Positions 19,392 through 28,903 are shown, counted from the first letter of the stretch. The stretch is DNA of 64,000 nt from Flavobacterium dankookense (GCF_004362665.1 NZ_SNXR01000012.1:1-64000); one strand, 5' to 3'. A program made the numbers and translations. The notes: a model not told the origin generated them from the letters alone.

Positions 19392-19446
19392 AATCGCCGT
19401 TTAATTTTTCTCACCAGCATTGGCAATCTGCAGGTAAGAGGCGATT
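19392..19446 (-). other. RNA hairpin between trpG and trpD
   Basis: In the trp transcript a 7-bp outer stem (AATCGCC / GGCGATT) encloses a second stem (CTTACC / GGTGAG, one G-U pair) with further GCA/TGC pairing. There is no T-tract, so it is not an ordinary terminator. It could stabilise or process the mRNA between trpEG and trpDCFBA, or be another intergenic repeat. Confidence 0.5.
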
Positions 19447-19452
19447 TCATAA

Positions 19453-20013
19453 CTAATTCTTTAACCAATTGTTGATAATTTGCGCTCCGTGTTCTGTCAA
19501 AACGGACTCGGGATGAAATTGTACACCACGCCAATTGAATGTTTTGTGTTTGATTGCCATAATATTTTGATTTTCATCTTTGGCTAATACTTCAAAATCG
19601 GCGGTGTTTGAAGGTGCTACAACCCATGAATGATAATGACCAACTTTGAAATTTTTCGGAATATTTTCAAACAAATAATCGTCTTTTTCGATAGAAATGG
19701 TAGAGGCAATTCCGTGTAAAGGTTCGCTTAAATTGTGTAAAAATCCACCTGAAAATTCGGCAATAGCTTGATGACCTAAACAAACTCCGAGTATAGCAAC
19801 CGATTTATTTTTTTCTAAAACTTCCATCATTTTTCCAGCATTTACTGGAATTCCTGGACCAGGAGAAAGCACTATTTTATCATACAAATGAAAGGTTTTA
19901 AAATTTATTTTATCATTTTTCACCACATCGATTGTGGCATCAACCAAATTATGCATCATACAAACTAAATTGTACACAAACGAGTCGTAATTGTCTATAA
20001 CTAATACTTTCAT
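19453..20013 (-). CDS. trpG: Anthranilate synthase component II (glutamine amidotransferase)
   Basis: 186 residues. Class I amidotransferase with the nucleophile in GVCLGHQ (Cys78), PGPG at 51-54 and the His/Glu of the triad in QFHPESV. Supplies ammonia to TrpE. It begins 3 bases after trpE stops. In some bacteria such a subunit also serves p-aminobenzoate synthesis; here its operon position points to tryptophan. Confidence 0.95.
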   Translation of the reverse strand: MKVLVIDNYDSFVYNLVCMMHNLVDATIDVVKNDKINFKTFHLYDKIVLSPGPGIPVNAGKMMEVLEKNKSVAILGVCLGHQAIAEFSGGFLHNLSEPLHGIASTISIEKDDYLFENIPKNFKVGHYHSWVVAPSNTADFEVLAKDENQNIMAIKHKTFNWRGVQFHPESVLTEHGAQIINNWLKN

Positions 20014-20016
20014 AAC

Positions 20017-21405
20017 TTATATTATTTGCGCCAAATCAATTGCTTTTCGCAATGCCGTTAGCTTGTTATTTACTTCATTAAGTTCCGATTGCGCATCCGA
20101 TTTTGTTACAATTCCACATCCAGCTTGATAAGTCAATTCGTTTTTATAACTCAAAAAAGAGCGAATAAAAATGGCGTGATTGAAGGTTTTATCTAATCCA
20201 ATAATTCCAATCGCACCACCATAAAAACCGCGACTATCAGGTTCGTTTTCGTCAATAATTTGCATCGCTCTATGTTTTGGCGCACCCGATAAAGTTCCTG
20301 CTGGATACGTATCACCAAGAATTTTAATAGGATTAAAATTGTCTTTAAGTTGTGCACTAACTTTAGAAACCATATGAATTACGTGCGAATACAATTCGAT
20401 TTCCTTAAATCGTTCAACAGTTACTTCAGTACTGTTTTTACTCAAATCGTTTCGTGCCAAATCGACCAACATGATGTGTTCGGCATTTTCTTTTGGATCC
20501 ATTTGTAAAGCTTCCGACAACATTTTATCATCGTCTGAATTTCCAGTTCTTTTAAACGTTCCTGCAATTGGGTTGATAATGGCTTTTTGATTGTTTATAG
20601 TCAATTGTGCTTCGGGCGAAGAACCAAAAATTTTAAAATTTCCATAATCGAAGTAAAATAAATAAGGCGATGGATTTATGGAACGCAAAGCTCTGTAAAC
20701 ATTGAATTCATCGCCTTGAAATTGTTGTTTGAATTTTCGCGAAAGCACTACTTGAAATACGTCACCTTGAAAACAATGTTGCTGACCAATGGCAATTTTT
20801 TCTAAAAATTCTTCATCATTGAAATTAGACGTTTCGCCGTTTATTTTCTTAAAATGAAAGGTTGTTACCGCACGATTGGCTACCAAATCAACGAGTTCGG
20901 ATAAATTTGATTTTTGATCGGGCAAAAGATTTTCTAGGATAAATAACTCGTTATTAAAATGATTAAAAACAATGGTAAATCGGAACAAATGATACTGCAT
21001 TAACGGTAAATCAAACGATTGATTTTTAAATTCAATGTCTTCAAATAACGGAATAGCATCATAAGAAGTATAGCCAAATAAACCGTTGGTGACAAATCCC
21101 AAATTCAAATCTTCCGACTGAAAAGAAGTGGTGAATTGATGTAATTCTGAAGCAATTTCAACAGCATTAGTTGGTTTTACTTGACTAGTTCCATCAGGAA
21201 AATCAAGTGTTGCCGTTTCTTTTTTTACCACAAACGAAGCTATTGGTTGAAAACACAAGTAGGAAAAACTGTTTTCTTTGCTTTTATAATCAGAGCTTTC
21301 CAGCAAAAAACTTGTTGGAAATTTATCGCGCAACTTCAAGTACAATTCCACTGGTGTGTGTGTATCGCTTAGCGTTTTTTTAAATTTTGTTTGAAAAGAA
21401 TACAT
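20017..21405 (-). CDS. trpE: Anthranilate synthase component I
   Basis: 462 residues. The C-terminal chorismate-binding domain shows FQVVLSRKF, GSSPEAQL, PIAGTFKRTG (about 286-295), DLARND and YPAGTLSGAPK. The N-terminal region carries LLESSDY, matching the Trp feedback site LLES motif, so feedback inhibition by tryptophan is expected on top of the attenuation signal upstream. Converts chorismate to anthranilate with TrpG. First structural gene of the operon; the attenuator terminator ends 32 bases before the ATG. Confidence 0.96.
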   Translation of the reverse strand: MYSFQTKFKKTLSDTHTPVELYLKLRDKFPTSFLLESSDYKSKENSFSYLCFQPIASFVVKKETATLDFPDGTSQVKPTNAVEIASELHQFTTSFQSEDLNLGFVTNGLFGYTSYDAIPLFEDIEFKNQSFDLPLMQYHLFRFTIVFNHFNNELFILENLLPDQKSNLSELVDLVANRAVTTFHFKKINGETSNFNDEEFLEKIAIGQQHCFQGDVFQVVLSRKFKQQFQGDEFNVYRALRSINPSPYLFYFDYGNFKIFGSSPEAQLTINNQKAIINPIAGTFKRTGNSDDDKMLSEALQMDPKENAEHIMLVDLARNDLSKNSTEVTVERFKEIELYSHVIHMVSKVSAQLKDNFNPIKILGDTYPAGTLSGAPKHRAMQIIDENEPDSRGFYGGAIGIIGLDKTFNHAIFIRSFLSYKNELTYQAGCGIVTKSDAQSELNEVNNKLTALRKAIDLAQII

Positions 21406-21437
21406 ATATTTTAAATTGTTTTGGAAAAATTAGACAT

Positions 21438-21466
21438 AAAAAAAACCCGCTTGGAAAAGCGGGTTT
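21438..21466 (-). terminator. trp operon attenuator terminator
   Basis: Minus-strand AAACCCGCTT, loop TTCC, AAGCGGGTTT followed by five more T: a 10-bp perfect stem with a T8 run, placed between the leader ORF and trpE. Its 3' arm region TTCCAAG (21456-21450) is exactly complementary to CTTGGAA in the leader ORF (21514-21508), which provides a competing antiterminator. Confidence 0.88.
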
Positions 21467-21496
21467 GAAGATATTGTAGAAAATTACAAATAGCAG

Positions 21497-21565
21497 TTAC
21501 CAACCGATTCCAAGAACGGAGTTAGTCATGTGCCACCAATTTGTATTTTGTATTTTGTTCATCAT
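21497..21565 (-). CDS. trpL: trp operon leader peptide
   Basis: A 22-residue ORF (reading M-M-N-K-I-Q-N-T-N-W-W-H and ending G-I-G-W) between hisIE and trpE. It has two consecutive Trp codons at 21538-21533 and a third just before the stop, against the rarity of Trp elsewhere. The reading frame stays open upstream to an ATG at 21580, and ATG at 21562 is also possible; 21565 or 21562 is preferred because a promoter -7 box overlaps the first ATG. A stem ACCGATT/AATCGGT (21572-21566 with 21509-21503) and the antiterminator CTTGGAA complete a classical attenuator: stalling at Trp-Trp would free the antiterminator and let RNA polymerase into trpE. Confidence 0.88.
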   Translation of the reverse strand: MMNKIQNTNWWHMTNSVLGIGW

Positions 21566-21573
21566 AATCGGTA

Positions 21574-21581
21574 CAAACATA
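21574..21581 (-). promoter_or_regulatory. Candidate trp promoter -7 box
   Basis: TATGTTTG fits TAnnTTTG; TTG at 21600-21598 is 16 bases upstream. If used, the transcript starts only a few bases before the leader ATGs. No other match was found in the 60-base hisIE-trpL gap. Confidence 0.55.
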
Positions 21582-21639
21582 TTGAATTATTTTATTGCAA
21601 TTGCATTATTTTTTAAATTTTAACATTTGTTATATGAAA

Positions 21640-22230
21640 TTATTTCTTCATCCTGCGCATCAATTCTTGTTCTATATCATTTAATTTCATGTTTTTAGCT
21701 TGAAGTAAAATCAAATAATGAAACAATAAATCGGCAGCTTCACCAATAAACAAATCTTTATTGTCATCTTTGGCTTCGATTACCAATTCAACTGCTTCTT
21801 CACCAACTTTTTGGGCCATTTTGTTGATGCCTTTTTGATAAAGTGAAGCAACATACGATGCTGAACTTGGGTTCGAAATGCGGTTTTCAATGACGTTTTC
21901 CAATTCGTTTAAAAACTGAATTTTAGGTTCTGTAGCAAAACATGAAGTAGTTCCGTTGTGGCATGTTGGTCCGTTTAGAATGACTTGAATCAGCAATGCA
22001 TCTTGATCGCAATCTTCTTTTATGGAAACTACTTTTAGAAAATTTCCAGACGTTTCACCTTTGGTCCAAAGTCTCTTTTTACTTCTACTAAAGAACGTTA
22101 CCACATTTTCAGTTTGTGTTTTTTGTACCGCTTCTTCGTTCATGTAACCCAACATTAATACCTGTTGCGTTTCATTATTTTGGATAATTACTGGAATTAA
22201 TCCGTTGTTTTTTGAGAAATCTAATTTCAT
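21640..22230 (-). CDS. hisIE: Bifunctional phosphoribosyl-AMP cyclohydrolase / phosphoribosyl-ATP pyrophosphatase
   Basis: 196 residues. The N-terminal HisI domain (1-105) has [29 protein letters not shown], the metal-binding DCDQDALL and [12 protein letters not shown]. The C-terminal HisE domain (about 108-196) has [14 protein letters not shown] and LLFHYLILL. Performs steps 2 and 3 of histidine synthesis. Last gene of the his operon; no independent terminator follows before the trp leader. Confidence 0.96.
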   Translation of the reverse strand: MKLDFSKNNGLIPVIIQNNETQQVLMLGYMNEEAVQKTQTENVVTFFSRSKKRLWTKGETSGNFLKVVSIKEDCDQDALLIQVILNGPTCHNGTTSCFATEPKIQFLNELENVIENRISNPSSASYVASLYQKGINKMAQKVGEEAVELVIEAKDDNKDLFIGEAADLLFHYLILLQAKNMKLNDIEQELMRRMKK

Positions 22231-22979
22231 CTGATGGGAATATTTTGAGTTTTTAAAATGTTTTTTAATTCGGAAATCGGCACTTCATTAAAGTGGAAAA
22301 TACTCGCTGCTAATCCGGCGCTGACTTCGGTTTTGGTAAATAAATCTATAAAATGCTGCGAATTTCCTGCGCCACCAGAAGCGATAACTGGAATAGAAAC
22401 GGCTTTACTAATTTCATTTGTAATTTCTAGTGCAAATCCGTTTTTCGAACCATCGTTGTTCATTGAAGTAATTAATAATTCGCCTGCACCTAATTTTTCG
22501 ACTTTTTTTGCCCAATCTATAGCTAAAATTCCAGTTGATTCTGTTCCGCCTTTGATGAAAACAAACCAATCATTTTCCACTTTTTTGATGTCGATAGCAA
22601 CGACTAAACTCTGACTTCCAAATGCATCTGAAATTTGCGTAATTAACTCAGGATTTAAAACGGCAGCCGAATTAATACTTACTTTATCAGCACCAGATTG
22701 TAGCAATAATCGCGCATCATCAACCGATTGAATACCGCCACCAACCGTAAACGGAATATTGATTTCTTTTGATAATTGCGTTACCATTTCAGCCAATGTT
22801 TTTCGCTTTTCCAATGTTGCAGAAATGTCTAAAAACACCAATTCGTCCGCACCATTTTTAGAGTAAAACGAAGCCAATTCTACAGGATTTCCTGCGTCTT
22901 TTAATTCCAAAAATTGAACGCCTTTTACAACGCGTCCATCTTTAATATCCAAACACGGAATAATTCTTTTCTTTAACAT
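22227..22979 (-). CDS. hisF: Imidazole glycerol phosphate synthase, cyclase subunit
   Basis: 250 residues. TIM barrel with the catalytic Asp residues in [14 protein letters not shown] (Asp11) and [14 protein letters not shown] (Asp near 130), and TVGGGIQS. Uses ammonia from HisH to form IGP and AICAR. Overlaps hisA by 7 bases and hisIE by 4. Confidence 0.96.
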   Translation of the reverse strand: MLKKRIIPCLDIKDGRVVKGVQFLELKDAGNPVELASFYSKNGADELVFLDISATLEKRKTLAEMVTQLSKEINIPFTVGGGIQSVDDARLLLQSGADKVSINSAAVLNPELITQISDAFGSQSLVVAIDIKKVENDWFVFIKGGTESTGILAIDWAKKVEKLGAGELLITSMNNDGSKNGFALEITNEISKAVSIPVIASGGAGNSQHFIDLFTKTEVSAGLAASIFHFNEVPISELKNILKTQNIPIR

Positions 22980-23686
22980 AATTCGCGTAGATTTTCGATT
23001 TTGATTGTGCCTTCGTATAATGCTTTTCCGATGATGGCACCTTCACAACCTATCGTTTTTAAAAGTTCTAAATCGGAAATAGTTGTAACGCCACCACTAG
23101 CAATTAAATTCACTTTTGTTTTTTCTAAAATATTCTGATACAATTCATTAGACGTTCCTTGAAGCATTCCGTCTTTTGAAATGTCTGTACAAATTACTGT
23201 CGAAATTCCTTTTGAAACGTAATCAGAAATATAATCGACGACATCAATTTCGGATGTTTCTAACCAACCATGAGTAGCAATTTTTCTATTCAAACAATCG
23301 GCGCCCAAAATGATTTTTTCACTTCCAAATTCAGTTAACCAATCTAAAAATTCGATTGGATTTTTGGCTGCAATGCTTCCGCCAGTAATTTGATTAGCTC
23401 CATTTTCAAAAGCGATTTCTAGGTCTTTTCGTTGTTTCAATCCGCCACCAAAATCAATTTTCAAATTAGTTTTTGTTGCAATTTGATACAAGACTTTGTG
23501 GTTGACAATTTGGTTTGATTTTGCGCCATCCAAATCCACTAAATGCAAGTATTGTATGCCGTTATCTTCAAAATATTTGGCAACTTCCAACGGATTTTCG
23601 TTATATATTTTTTGTGTGGCATAATCGCCTTTGGTCAATCGGACGCATTTTCCGTTGATGATGTCTATGGCTGGAATAATTCTCAT
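22973..23686 (-). CDS. hisA: ProFAR isomerase
   Basis: 237 residues. TIM barrel paralogous to His[16 protein letters not shown] (catalytic Asp8), [21 protein letters not shown] and [13 protein letters not shown] (Asp near 128). Isomerises ProFAR to PRFAR. About 106 bases, holding a repeat, separate it from hisH. Confidence 0.96.
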   Translation of the reverse strand: MRIIPAIDIINGKCVRLTKGDYATQKIYNENPLEVAKYFEDNGIQYLHLVDLDGAKSNQIVNHKVLYQIATKTNLKIDFGGGLKQRKDLEIAFENGANQITGGSIAAKNPIEFLDWLTEFGSEKIILGADCLNRKIATHGWLETSEIDVVDYISDYVSKGISTVICTDISKDGMLQGTSNELYQNILEKTKVNLIASGGVTTISDLELLKTIGCEGAIIGKALYEGTIKIENLRELC

Positions 23687-23712
23687 AATTTTTTTACCAT
23701 TTAATTTTTTTT

Positions 23713-23785
23713 AAAACCATTAAGTGATTTAAGAAAATTAAGTATGAATCTGAAGGAAACTTAATATCTTAATGGTTAAATTTTT
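23713..23785. repeat. Inverted repeat between hisH and hisA
   Basis: AAAACCATTAAG near one end and CTTAATGGTTAAATTTT near the other form inverted arms around an AT-rich centre. Related ACCATTAAG blocks occur at 5791-5820 and 51941-51990. It is inside the his operon and must be transcribed through. Confidence 0.6.
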
Positions 23786-23792
23786 TGCGTAT

Positions 23793-24371
23793 TTATAATT
23801 TCAAAAAGTTTAATAATAATCGTTCGCCAACACTAGATGATTTTTCAGGATGAAATTGTGTAGCATAGAAATTATCCTTTTGCATCGAAGCACTAAACGG
23901 AACGATATAATCGCAAACCGCTGTGGTTTCTTCACTTATTTCGGCATAAAAACTGTGTACAAAATAGAAATTTTCATCGGCTGAAATTCCGTTATACAAT
24001 TCAGAATTTAACTTTGAAATGTTATTCCAACCCATGTGTGGCACTTTTAATTTGGGTTCAAATTTCTTTACAGTTGCTTCAAAAATTCCTAAACATTCTG
24101 TGTTGCCTTCTTCTGAAAATTGGCACATCAACTGTTGCCCAAGGCAAATTCCTAGAACTGGTTGTTTGAGGTTTTTTATGACTTCATCCAAACCTTTTTC
24201 TTTAAGATAATTCATCGCCGAACTAGCTTCGCCAACACCAGGAAAAATCACTTTTTCGGCTAACTTCAAAATCGTTTCATCATCGGTAACAATGCACGAA
24301 TAACCCAATCGTTCGATGGCATTTTTCACCGAAGTGATGTTGCCTGCGTTATATTTTACAATAGCTATCAT
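23793..24371 (-). CDS. hisH: Imidazole glycerol phosphate synthase, glutamine amidotransferase subunit
   Basis: 192 residues. Class I amidotransferase with the nucleophile in GICLGQQ (Cys76), [11 protein letters not shown] at 43-53, and the His/Glu pair in QFHPEKSS. Partner of HisF. Overlaps hisB by 4 bases. Confidence 0.96.
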   Translation of the reverse strand: MIAIVKYNAGNITSVKNAIERLGYSCIVTDDETILKLAEKVIFPGVGEASSAMNYLKEKGLDEVIKNLKQPVLGICLGQQLMCQFSEEGNTECLGIFEATVKKFEPKLKVPHMGWNNISKLNSELYNGISADENFYFVHSFYAEISEETTAVCDYIVPFSASMQKDNFYATQFHPEKSSSVGERLLLNFLKL

Positions 24372-25459
24372 AATATTCCTTTGGTGCTTGGTATGCCGTT
24401 TGTACCGTCTTTTTGAACTGCCATTTTGATCGCTTTCGCAAATGCTTTGAAAATAGCTTCTATTTTGTGGTGCTCGTTTTCGCCCTCACATTTAATATTC
24501 AAATTGCATTTGGCACCATCGCAAAACGATTTGAAAAAGTGCGAGAACATTTCGGTGGGCATTTCTCCAATTTTTTCTCTGTTGAATTTGGCATTCCAAA
24601 CCAACCAAGAACGACCACCAAAATCTAAAGCAACTTGCGACAAACAATCATCCATTGGAAGTAAAAATCCATAACGTGTAATGCCCTTTTTAGAACCCAA
24701 TGCTTGCGCAAAAACATCACCCAAAGCAATTCCGACATCTTCAATCGTGTGGTGTTCGTCTACATACAAATCACCTTTTACGTTGATGTTCAAATCGATG
24801 TTTCCGTGTTTAGCAATTTGGTCTAACATGTGATCAAAAAAACCTAAACCGGTGCTGATGTTGCTTTTTCCGTTACCATCTAAATTGATTTCGACAGCAA
24901 TTTCGGTTTCTTTAGTTTTTCTAATTAATTCAGCTACTCGTGGTTGTTCCTTTAAAAATTGATATATTTTTTCCCAAGAAGTCGTTGATAAAACCGCTCG
25001 TTCATTGGCTGTAGCCGAAATAAAAATCGCCTGACTTCCTAAGTTTTCTGCTAGTTGAATATCGGTAATTCTATCACCAATAACGAACGAGTTTTTCAAA
25101 TCGTAATTGCCTTTGATGTACTGTTGCAATAATGCCGTTCCAGGTTTTCTAGTTGGCAAATTTTGCTCTGGAAAAGACACATCAATAATCACATCCGAAA
25201 ATTGAATGCCCTCGTTTTCGAAAGCTTTGATCATCTTATTTTGTGCTGGCCAAAACGTATTTTCCGGAAACGAATTAGTTCCCATTCCGTCTTGATTGGT
25301 CACTATAACCAACTCATAATCCAATTCTTTAGCAATGCGTGACAAATACTGAAAAACTTCGGGATAGAACTCCAATTTTTCCAAACTATCAACTTGTAAA
25401 TCAATTGGCGGTTCGATGATTAACGTGCCATCTCTATCTATAAATAATACTTTTTTCAT
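24368..25459 (-). CDS. hisB: Bifunctional histidinol-phosphatase / imidazoleglycerol-phosphate dehydratase
   Basis: 363 residues. N-terminal HAD phosphatase (1-165) with FIDRDGTLI (Asp8, Asp10) and [12 protein letters not shown]-terminal IGPD (about 170-363) with [14 protein letters not shown] and [14 protein letters not shown] plus a second metal-binding histidine block ENEHHKIEA. Catalyses steps 6 and 8. The fused form matches Enterobacteria and many Bacteroidota. Lies tightly between hisC and hisH with 4-base overlaps. Confidence 0.97.
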   Translation of the reverse strand: MKKVLFIDRDGTLIIEPPIDLQVDSLEKLEFYPEVFQYLSRIAKELDYELVIVTNQDGMGTNSFPENTFWPAQNKMIKAFENEGIQFSDVIIDVSFPEQNLPTRKPGTALLQQYIKGNYDLKNSFVIGDRITDIQLAENLGSQAIFISATANERAVLSTTSWEKIYQFLKEQPRVAELIRKTKETEIAVEINLDGNGKSNISTGLGFFDHMLDQIAKHGNIDLNINVKGDLYVDEHHTIEDVGIALGDVFAQALGSKKGITRYGFLLPMDDCLSQVALDFGGRSWLVWNAKFNREKIGEMPTEMFSHFFKSFCDGAKCNLNIKCEGENEHHKIEAIFKAFAKAIKMAVQKDGTNGIPSTKGIL

Positions 25460-26469
25460 GATGTAACTAATTGAAGTGCATAAATTAATTGTTGGTTTTC
25501 TCTTGGTGTTCCGATGGTAATTCGAATGGTGTTTTCAACTACCGAACTTCGATTGCGTGTGATGATTTGTTGTTCGATTAAACTATTGTAAATGGCAGTG
25601 GCATTTTCCATTTCGACTAGTAAAAAATTGGCATCTGAAGGATAAATTTTAGTCACAAAATCCAATGCTAAAAGTGATTGTTTCAATATTTCTCGTTCAG
25701 AAATAATAAGTTGTATTTTCGATTTAAAATCATCATCACTAGCTAGTGATTTTACCGCTGCTTCTTGGTTTAACTGACTGACATTATACGGCGGTTTTAC
25801 TTTATTTATCATCGAAATAATGGTCTCGTTGGCATAAGCAATTCCAATACGAACTGCCGCTAAACCTCGAGCTTTACTAAAAGTTTGTGAAACTATTAAA
25901 TTTGGAAATTGTTTGATTTTGGAAACCAAAGAAGGTTGTTCACTAAAGTCAATATAAGCTTCGTCTAAAAACACAATTCCGTTGAAATTTTCAATGATGT
26001 ATTCTAGATTTTCTAATGAATTTCCAGTTGGATTGTTGGGCGAACACAAGTACAAAACTTTGGCATTTTGCGCTAAAATTGCTTCCGAATTCAACTGAAA
26101 ATCTTCGGTTAGTGGAATGGAAATAATTTCTAGATTATTAATATTTCCGTAAACTTCATACATGCCATACGTTGGCGGACAAATGATTATTTTATCTTCG
26201 TTGGGTTCGCAAAAAACACGCTGGACTAAATCAATAATTTCATCACTTCCATTTCCAATTAATATGTTTTCAATTCCGACTTTTTTCTGACTGCTTAAAA
26301 TTTGCTTCAAGCGCCATTGGTATGGATCAGGATAACGATTTAAATTTCCAAACGGATTTTCATTGGCATCCAAAAAGATACCTTGATTGCTTTTGTACTC
26401 GTCGCGCGCACTCGAATAAGGCGTAAGCGAGAGAATATTTTTTCGAATTAAATTGGTGATATTATCCAT
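25456..26469 (-). CDS. hisC: Histidinol-phosphate aminotransferase
   Basis: 337 residues. PLP-dependent class I/II aminotransferase with [39 protein letters not shown] and the PLP lysine in [11 protein letters not shown]. Overlaps hisD by 8 bases. Expected for the seventh step of histidine synthesis. Confidence 0.95.
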   Translation of the reverse strand: MDNITNLIRKNILSLTPYSSARDEYKSNQGIFLDANENPFGNLNRYPDPYQWRLKQILSSQKKVGIENILIGNGSDEIIDLVQRVFCEPNEDKIIICPPTYGMYEVYGNINNLEIISIPLTEDFQLNSEAILAQNAKVLYLCSPNNPTGNSLENLEYIIENFNGIVFLDEAYIDFSEQPSLVSKIKQFPNLIVSQTFSKARGLAAVRIGIAYANETIISMINKVKPPYNVSQLNQEAAVKSLASDDDFKSKIQLIISEREILKQSLLALDFVTKIYPSDANFLLVEMENATAIYNSLIEQQIITRNRSSVVENTIRITIGTPRENQQLIYALQLVTS

Positions 26470-27751
26470 TTTGTATTTTTTTTAATCGGATGGAAACGGC
26501 GTTTTTGTGTGCGTCTAATTGTTCGGCTGCAGCCATAATTTCGATAGTTGGTCCGAGGTTTTGTATGCCTTGCGAAGTCAGTTTTTGAATCGTAATTTTC
26601 TTTACAAAACTGTCTAATGAAACGCCGCTGTAATTTTTAGCATAACCATTTGTCGGTAAAGTGTGATTGGTTCCGCTGGCGTAATCTCCGGCACTTTCGC
26701 AACTATAATTTCCGATGAAAATCGAACCAGCATTTTCGATTAAATTGATTTTATCTTCAGCATTTTCAATAGCCAAAATCAAATGTTCTGGTGCGTAAAA
26801 ATTACTGAATTCAATTGCTATTTGAATGTCTTCAAATATTATAGCACGACTGTTTTCTAATGCTTTTTCAACGGTGGCTTGACGTGGTAAAATAGCTTTC
26901 TGATTTTCGATTGCTTCACTAACTTTAGATACAATTTCTTGTGAATTTGTAACTAAAATTACTTGACTATCACCACCATGTTCGGCTTGTGAAAGTAAAT
27001 CGGAAGCTACGAATTCTGGATCACAACTTGAGTCGGCAATTACTAATAACTCACTTGGTCCAGCTGGCATATCGATAGCTAATCCTAATTGTTGCGCATA
27101 TTGTTTTGCAGCCGTCACGTATTGATTTCCTGGTCCGAATATTTTGGAAACTTTCGGAATTTCATCGGTTCCAAAAGTTAATGCTGCAATTGCTTGAATA
27201 CCTCCAACTTTATACATTTGCGTTACGCCTGTCAATTGTGCTGCATATAAAATTGCTGGATTGATGTTGCCGTTTTTATCTGGTGGTGAACATAGAATTA
27301 TGTTCTTGCAACCTGCTAATTTTGCTGGAATTGCCAACATTAAAACGGTTGAAAAAAGTGGCGCCGTTCCGCCAGGAATATAAATTCCGATGGTATCGAT
27401 GGCACGACTTTCTCTCCAACAAAAAACTCCTGGAGTAGTTTCAATTTTGGTCGGAATTTCTTTTTGAGAACTGTGAAATTTCGAAATATTATCTGCGGCA
27501 ACTTGAATAGCGTTTTTCAATTCGGATGGAATTTGGGCAACCGCATTTTCAATTTCTGATGCAGTTACTGCGAAATTTTCTATCGATACGCCATCAAAAT
27601 AACTCGTGTATTTTTTTACGGCTTTGCTTCCGTTTTTTTGAATGTCATTAAAAACAGCTTTCACGGTTTCTTTTAAATCGGCTGTGGCAACGGTTTTGCG
27701 TTTTGCTAATTCATTCCATTGTTCTGCATTTGGATTTATGTAAGTTTTCAT
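26462..27751 (-). CDS. hisD: Histidinol dehydrogenase
   Basis: 429 residues. Zinc-dependent enzyme with GPGNQYVTAAKQYAQ (205-220 region), DLLSQAEHGGDSQ, FYAPEHLIL and SAGDYASGTNHTLPT. Oxidises histidinol to histidine in two NAD-dependent steps. The gap to hisG (about 105 bases) contains a 78-base inverted-repeat element. Confidence 0.96.
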   Translation of the reverse strand: MKTYINPNAEQWNELAKRKTVATADLKETVKAVFNDIQKNGSKAVKKYTSYFDGVSIENFAVTASEIENAVAQIPSELKNAIQVAADNISKFHSSQKEIPTKIETTPGVFCWRESRAIDTIGIYIPGGTAPLFSTVLMLAIPAKLAGCKNIILCSPPDKNGNINPAILYAAQLTGVTQMYKVGGIQAIAALTFGTDEIPKVSKIFGPGNQYVTAAKQYAQQLGLAIDMPAGPSELLVIADSSCDPEFVASDLLSQAEHGGDSQVILVTNSQEIVSKVSEAIENQKAILPRQATVEKALENSRAIIFEDIQIAIEFSNFYAPEHLILAIENAEDKINLIENAGSIFIGNYSCESAGDYASGTNHTLPTNGYAKNYSGVSLDSFVKKITIQKLTSQGIQNLGPTIEIMAAAEQLDAHKNAVSIRLKKIQNG

Positions 27752-27771
27752 ATTAAATTAAAGTTTAGATT

Positions 27772-27849
27772 TTTTTGTCATTTCGACGAAGGAGAAATCA
27801 CATAATGTGAGTAACTAATGTGATTCTTCGTTCCTCAGAATGACAAAAA
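27772..27849. repeat. 78-base inverted-repeat element between hisG and hisD
   Basis: Ends in TTTTTGTCATT and AATGACAAAAA, with CGACGAAGGA / TCGTTCCTC and AATCACA / TGTGATT also facing each other, so almost the whole element folds into one long hairpin. The outer GTCATT...AATGAC arms resemble the element at 41640-41696. It looks like a miniature REP/BIME-type repeat placed inside the his operon. Confidence 0.7.
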
Positions 27850-27856
27850 GCTTCTA

Positions 27857-28714
27857 TTATCGAATCATTTTTTCTATCGGAATAATCAAAATTCCTTCGG
27901 CTCCGAGATTTTTGAGTTGTTCAATAATTTCCCAATAATCGTCTTCTTTGATAACCGAATGTAAACTGCTCCAATCTTTGTTGACTAGTGGTAAAATAGT
28001 TGGTGATTTCATTCCGGGTAATAACGAACAAATTTTTTCGATGGCTGAATTGGGTGCATTTAGCAAAATATATTTGTTCTGTTTTCCTTGACGAACGGCT
28101 TGCATTCGGAACAATAATTTATCTAAAATAGCTTGATTTTCTGGTGTTAGATTTGGATTTGAAATTAAAACGGCTTCGCTTTTAGTAACGGTTGCAACTT
28201 CTTTTAAACCATTCATTAAAAGAGTACTTCCGGTGCTAACAATATCAAAAACAGCATCGGCTAGACCAATACTTGTAGCGATTTCTACACTTCCGCTGAT
28301 TTCTTCGATAAAAACTGAAATGTTGTTTTTTGTGAAAAAGTCAGTTAGAATTTTAGGATAACTTGTGGCAATTCGCTTGCCTTCGAAATAATTTAAATCG
28401 GTATAAACCTCATCTTTCGGGATTGCTAATGACATTCGGCAACCAGCAAAACCTAATTGTTGGATGATTTTAACTTCTTTGTCTTTTTCCCACACTTCAT
28501 TTTCGCCAAGAATTCCGATATCGGCAACGCCTTGTTCTACATATTGTGGAATATCGTCATCACGCAAGAATAAAATTTCGACTGGAAAGTTTTGGGCAAC
28601 CGCTTTTAGTTTTCGTTCGCCATTAGAAATTTTGATACCGCATTCTTCTAGAAGTTGTAGTGATTTTTCACTCAGTCGGCCACTTTTTTGAACTGCAATT
28701 TTTAAAGTACTCAT
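27857..28714 (-). CDS. hisG: ATP phosphoribosyltransferase, long form
   Basis: 285 residues, the HisGL length class with a C-terminal regulatory ACT-like domain (about 215-285), so no HisZ is needed. Motifs: IAVQKSGRLSEKSL at the start, ADIGILGENE, and ISGSVEIATSIGLADAVFDIVSTGSTL. First committed step of histidine synthesis and the usual target of feedback inhibition by histidine. First structural gene after the his attenuator. Confidence 0.96.
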   Translation of the reverse strand: MSTLKIAVQKSGRLSEKSLQLLEECGIKISNGERKLKAVAQNFPVEILFLRDDDIPQYVEQGVADIGILGENEVWEKDKEVKIIQQLGFAGCRMSLAIPKDEVYTDLNYFEGKRIATSYPKILTDFFTKNNISVFIEEISGSVEIATSIGLADAVFDIVSTGSTLLMNGLKEVATVTKSEAVLISNPNLTPENQAILDKLLFRMQAVRQGKQNKYILLNAPNSAIEKICSLLPGMKSPTILPLVNKDWSSLHSVIKEDDYWEIIEQLKNLGAEGILIIPIEKMIR

Positions 28715-28762
28715 TTTTTAATTTTGGATAAAATCTGAATGTACTGCGAAGGGCTGAAAAAC

Positions 28763-28795
28763 AAAAAACCGTCTAAGTACACTCAGACGGTTTTT
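28763..28795 (-). terminator. his operon attenuator terminator
   Basis: Minus-strand CCGTCT ... AGACGG stem extended by AAAAA/TTTTTT on the outside and AGT/ACT inside, ending in a T6 run. It lies between the His-rich leader ORF and hisG, 48 bases before the hisG ATG. Confidence 0.88.
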
Positions 28796-28828
28796 AATTA
28801 TGTTGATTTGATTAGATACAATACATCA

Positions 28829-28885
28829 TTAACTCGCCTGGTTGCAAGAATGATGATGATGTAATTGTGCAATAATCGTGTTCAT
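28829..28885 (-). CDS. hisL: his operon leader peptide
   Basis: An 18-residue ORF (M-N-T-I-I-A-Q-L, four consecutive His codons, then S-C-N-Q-A-S) between the promoter and the terminator hairpin. The His-codon segment TACATCAT (28863-28856) is exactly complementary to ATGATGTA right at and after the stop codon (28829-28822), giving a pause/1:2 stem. Stalling at the His codons would prevent that stem and favour read-through into hisG. A strong separate antiterminator against the terminator arm was not obvious beyond a 5-bp match. Confidence 0.88.
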   Translation of the reverse strand: MNTIIAQLHHHHSCNQAS

Positions 28886-28903
28886 TGTTTTATTTTGATG
28901 GGA

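Noticed and set aside
21566..21580. Longer trp leader starting at the ATG at 21580
   Set aside because: A -7 promoter box (TATGTTTG) covers this ATG, so it would lie in the promoter rather than in the mRNA; 21565 or 21562 is more likely, though it cannot be excluded.
24413..24674. Plus-strand ORFs opposite hisB and other his/trp genes
   Set aside because: They overlap well-supported enzymes in full and have shadow-frame composition without motifs.
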